DNA of 64,000 nt, from the NCBI GenBank assembly GCA_034336665.1, contig JAPFBE010000002.1:35257406-35321405 (forward strand), given 5' to 3'. The DNA is from Luscinia megarhynchos. Taxonomy: Eukaryota; Chordata; Aves; Passeriformes; Turdidae. Below are positions 60,285 through 64,000 of this stretch, in pieces; within the stretch, counting starts at the first letter, position 1, and each line of letters starts with the position of its first letter. The notes under the pieces were generated by a model. The model worked only from the letters and a program-made list of their open reading frames with translations, ran no database searches and was not told where the DNA came from. Position numbers and translations under genes: made by a program.

Positions 60285-63200
60285 GAAAAGAAAAAAACAC
60301 CAAAAAGCAAAACAAACAAAAAAAATCCCAACAAACTCTTAATCACCAGAGGTATATATTTTCTTATCTACCCTGTTTTATTGATAAAGTTCCACCTAAT
60401 CAGTGACTTACCCATTAGTCACTTTCAAAATCCCTTGCAATTTACTGCATGTTATCAAAAGCTGAAGTACAAAGGCCTGTTGAGCCAACCTTATTTTCTT
60501 CTACTGGGTTGCTCAATTAAACCCCACTACTTTTGCATATGCAAATAAAGGGAATATTTTTCTCATTCTTTCCAATTTAGTAAGGTTTTTTTTTCATGTT
60601 TAAAAAATTTGACCTTCATTAGTTTAAAAACCTGATGACATTTGAAGTGCCACATCATTCACTTTAAGATCTGAAAGTAAAGTAGCAAGGCTGATTTTGG
60701 GAATTCCATCCAAATCCAACAATCGAACTTGCAAAGTCTGTGAGAGGTGTGCAACTCGACACACAAATGAGGAGAGCTTCTGCAGATGTCTGCTTCACAC
60801 AACCTCGTGTAGTAAAGGTGTGGTTTTCCCCTCCTCCTTCCCCAGGCAAAATGAACTTGCATTATTTGCCCAGGAGCATTTCTCTGTTTGTGACTGGTAT
60901 CCCTTGCTCCTTATCCCTGGTAACATCCTGCCAAGGAGCCCCAAAAAGCCTGTCTGTCCACACAGTGCATCTGTGTGCTGCATCTCATCTTTGAATACTG
61001 TTGGCCATAAATTCCAACACTTGATAGAACAATTTATAACAATTAGGGCATGCTTTTAGAGAAAAGTGGAACAGCTTCAGAGAGGTTGGTAAGAAAGGAG
61101 CGTCAAGTAGGCAAATAGGTCATTTGGCTCGACAGACAAACATTTTCTTCCATCTGCCAAGTTAAATAAAATAAAGTTAGTTACTGAAAGCATATGTCAG
61201 CAAAATTTTCCAGACCTTTTACATTCCCTTTAATAAAAAACATTTAGTAGAGGCATGCCATTATTTCCTATCCTGTAAATTAATTATTTACTGGCTTTTA
61301 CTGACTATGAGCAATCCTAGTAACATTTCAAATACTAGTAGAATATTTATTTTATTAGCCAGCACTACTTTTTTTCCATTTTTCTACTGTATATCATCAT
61401 ACAGGAAATGAAACAGGTGAAAAAATATCCAGAGAATTATTTTTGAGAAGTCATGGCATACTCAGGTGACTACCCAGGAGAAATAGCTTTGAATCACTGT
61501 TCTCTTCAAATCTTTCTTTTCTGTCTTATGTATGCTCCCAACACTCTTGTGATTCTGTACTGAATAATACTGATAAATTTTGTGCTGAAATTATATTAGC
61601 CTTTCATAGGCAGTATACTGACGAGAAAGAGAGAAGAATAGAAGGATCATCATTCAATTGCTGTTTCCATGTTATTTCTTTGGGATGAACTCTCTAACTC
61701 CACCATCAGTGCTATTCATTAAATAACAGGATTAATTAATGAGAAGACCAATCTCTTTCACATTGGGTAGCATTCTTAGACCAGTATGGTTCTTCTCAGG
61801 TTTATGAAAGTTTCATATTAAAAATATAATTCCATTTAAAGAACTCAGATTTCCACCAATTTGCAAAATTTGCTCTTCCAAGTCCACATTTGTAATTAAA
61901 TGGACTTAAACAGTGCTCATTCAAAGAAAAGAGCTTTTCTTATAACTGATTTCTAGCTTCTATATGTGACAACAATGGGTGGAAATATAAATATCCTACA
62001 TCTTATTCTATAATATGTTTGTATTAGTTGTGGGTTTTTTTCCTGTGATTTACAGAAAAGCAAGTTGTTAAATTGATATTATGGTCTATGAATTCCAAGC
62101 CTAGTCCTCAACTATAAGCAGGAACAACTCTGAACCCATTTGAATAGTATCAAATTACAACCTTGGGGTCTCATTCTTTTTTAATCATTTAAAGTTTACA
62201 GTGAGACTGCCCCCTGAAAGGCCCAGGTTGACTTCAAGCTCTGATTTGCTTCTATCATGTCTGTCTTTTTGTGGACTTGCAGGATTACAACACCTAGATG
62301 CTCAGTTGACAACATCATTGTAAGCAAAGCCTCTTCTAATTTGATTTTATTGTTTGAATTTTGCAGACTCAGATTTTGATAACATTGACTGCATATACTG
62401 CCATTAGCTGAGTTTTTGAGCCTGCCTATGACTGTACATTTTGAAGCAGTTACCATGGGCAAGGTCTGCTGAGTTGCAGGCATTTACAACCTTTCACATA
62501 ACATACCAGATACCTTTTTAAGCAATGAAATAAATGTCTCTTTTGTCACAGTACAAATACAGCTATTTGATTTTTTATGTTAATGAAGTTATATTTTTCA
62601 TCTTAGGCTACACATCCCAAATCTTAGAACAGTCTATATCTTGTATATTCTGACACCATATCTATAATATAAATTCTCTATTAATTTCTTTCTATATCTG
62701 ATTTTTATCTCTCGTTTACATAGTGTTCAAGATTTTAGTGTTTTTACTATCTTGGATTTACATATTTTAACTTGATTAATTGAACTGGTATATTGCTGCT
62801 AAATCTGAACAATTACAATCAAGCACAGAAGGAACAATTTTTTTATTTTTTTTTCTGGTGTTCTTGAACTTCAACAAGTCCTACTGCAACAATTAGCTGG
62901 CATGCTTCTCTTGCTGTCTTTTAAATAATGTGCTAGCATTCCAGGAGTTTTACTCAACAAACAGACTCTTATGACAAAAAGTCCACCACATTTTCATGAA
63001 AGCTTTCTGCCTTTCTTCTGAAACTGTGACCTCTTCCGTGCTGCTTTATCAAAAAGGAAGCACCAGGAACCACAGGTAAAATAGTATAATTATCTTTTTT
63101 AAGCAACTGCCTGCAGATACTGTAGTAGAAGGATATCACCACTTTTTCTTCTTCTTTTATTGCCTTGTAATTTCTACGGAAATTGAATGCAAGTGGGTTA

Positions 63201-64000
63201 TACAAGTGAGTGTGGTATTTCCTGAACAGAAGCATACATGGAAAAAGCAAGAGATTTTCTTAGCTGTTAGCTGAACTTTAAGTTTATTATTTTAAATAGT
63301 AATAAAGAGTTTGGGATCTACAGATATATTTAACTTAAAGGAGTTTGTGTTCTATTGCAACAAAGGAAGCAAAATATTCAACTGATTTCTATACTTTGAT
63401 ATGGTGATCACCCTCCCTGCTTGACCAGATCATTCATCAAAAAACAGGCACTTCCCATAAGCTGTGGCACCTGCCAGTGCCATTTTGGAGGAGGGCCTGT
63501 GAGAGGAAACCAGACCATTAGGCCAACAACCACAGAAACCAGGAAGTAAACTTAGCTAAAGAAATTCAGTCTAGTTGCAATTATCTCACATGAGTCTGTG
63601 AAAGAGATTTTCACTTATAGGTAGCGGATGGTGAAAAAAGGATTAAATTTCATGACAGAGATAATTTGGTTATTTGATATAGGCATGGAATTTGCATATG
63701 AAATTATTTAAATTTACAGATGGAAAAAGACATCAGTTTGCACTCAATCTGTAAAAATACAGAACTATTTTATAATTTTAATATGTCTATTCTCATTCTA
63801 GCAGAACAATGAAAAATATGAAAGACAGAAAATGAAATCGAAATTTTCTTGGTCAACTGATGTATGGTGAATTTTTTGTTGACGTTATATACAAACCACT
63901 GTAGTCACTCTTGAATATTTGTTATAGGAACCTCAAGGCTGAGCAGATAGCCTTAAAAAAAAAAATTAAATAAAAGATTACATGAGTGGATATAAAACAA

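Larger units (their letters stand above)
42620..64000. other. Downstream region, no further gene seen
   Basis: About 21 kb of AT-rich DNA. Part of the first few kilobases may be distal VSTM2A 3' UTR. Open frames are all under 160 codons, many of them low-complexity (for example the A-rich frame near 60.2 kb) or inside CR1. Supported content is repeats only: poly-T at 42.95-42.97 kb, AAAAC and CAAA repeats, a GATA microsatellite, and CR1 fragments at 51.0-51.6 and 57.95-58.1 kb. I saw no exon of SEC61G or EGFR, which neighbour VSTM2A elsewhere. Confidence 0.7.

Noticed and set aside
60197..60548. Lysine-rich frames around 60.2-60.5 kb
   Set aside because: Generated by the 23-A run and A/C simple sequence.
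1..64000. CRISPR arrays, tRNA or rRNA genes, endogenous retroviral genes
   Set aside because: No spaced direct repeats of CRISPR type, no cloverleaf-like tRNA sequence with A/B boxes that I could recognise, and no gag/pol/env-like reading frames or paired LTRs were seen.

Overview
This is vertebrate nuclear DNA, almost certainly from a bird. It is AT-rich and gene-poor, with spliced coding exons, several CR1 LINE fragments (the dominant interspersed repeat of birds) and no Alu/B1/L1-type mammalian repeats that I can see. I cannot name the order or species.

One gene is supported: VSTM2A (V-set and transmembrane domain containing 2A), on the + strand from about 19.2 to 42.5 kb. I assembled it from five coding exons with consensus splice sites and consistent phases: exon 1 19236-19314, exon 2 21632-21798, exon 3 23009-23059, exon 4 26443-26779, exon 5 42431-42519. 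The product is 240 residues: signal peptide, one V-set Ig domain (Cys48/Cys127) and a polar Ser/Pro/Lys-rich tail with no membrane segment, so a secreted protein despite its name. Exon 4 can also read through its own splice donor to a stop at 26868, with poly(A) signals just beyond. That gives a second isoform, also exactly 240 residues, with a different 29-residue C-terminus.

Layout: 1 to about 18.5 kb is upstream intergenic sequence with old CR1 pieces and simple repeats. About 18.6-19.24 kb holds the likely promoter and 5' UTR, including a minimal ATG-TGA upstream ORF 15 nt before the start codon. Intron 1 (19.3-21.6 kb) carries a GC-rich island with a full consensus match to the RE1/NRSE silencer element (REST binding) and a 36-bp-period repeat, plus a G-quadruplex-type motif close to exon 2. 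Intron 2 carries a large C-rich minisatellite immediately before exon 3. Intron 3 begins with a CR1 3' end about 130 bp after exon 3. Intron 4 is 15.7 kb and largely featureless. From about 42.6 kb to the end there is intergenic or 3' UTR sequence, with a 17-unit GATA-type microsatellite, one good CR1 copy (about 51.0-51.57 kb), one ancient CR1 3' end (about 57.95-58.1 kb) and many homopolymer runs.

I found no tRNA, rRNA, CRISPR, viral or bacterial features and no second protein-coding gene. In other amniotes SEC61G and EGFR lie in this neighbourhood (from memory), but I saw no exon of either. The most interesting items are the intronic RE1 site, the paired alternative C-termini, the start-stop uORF, and the tandem-repeat islands around exons 2 and 3.
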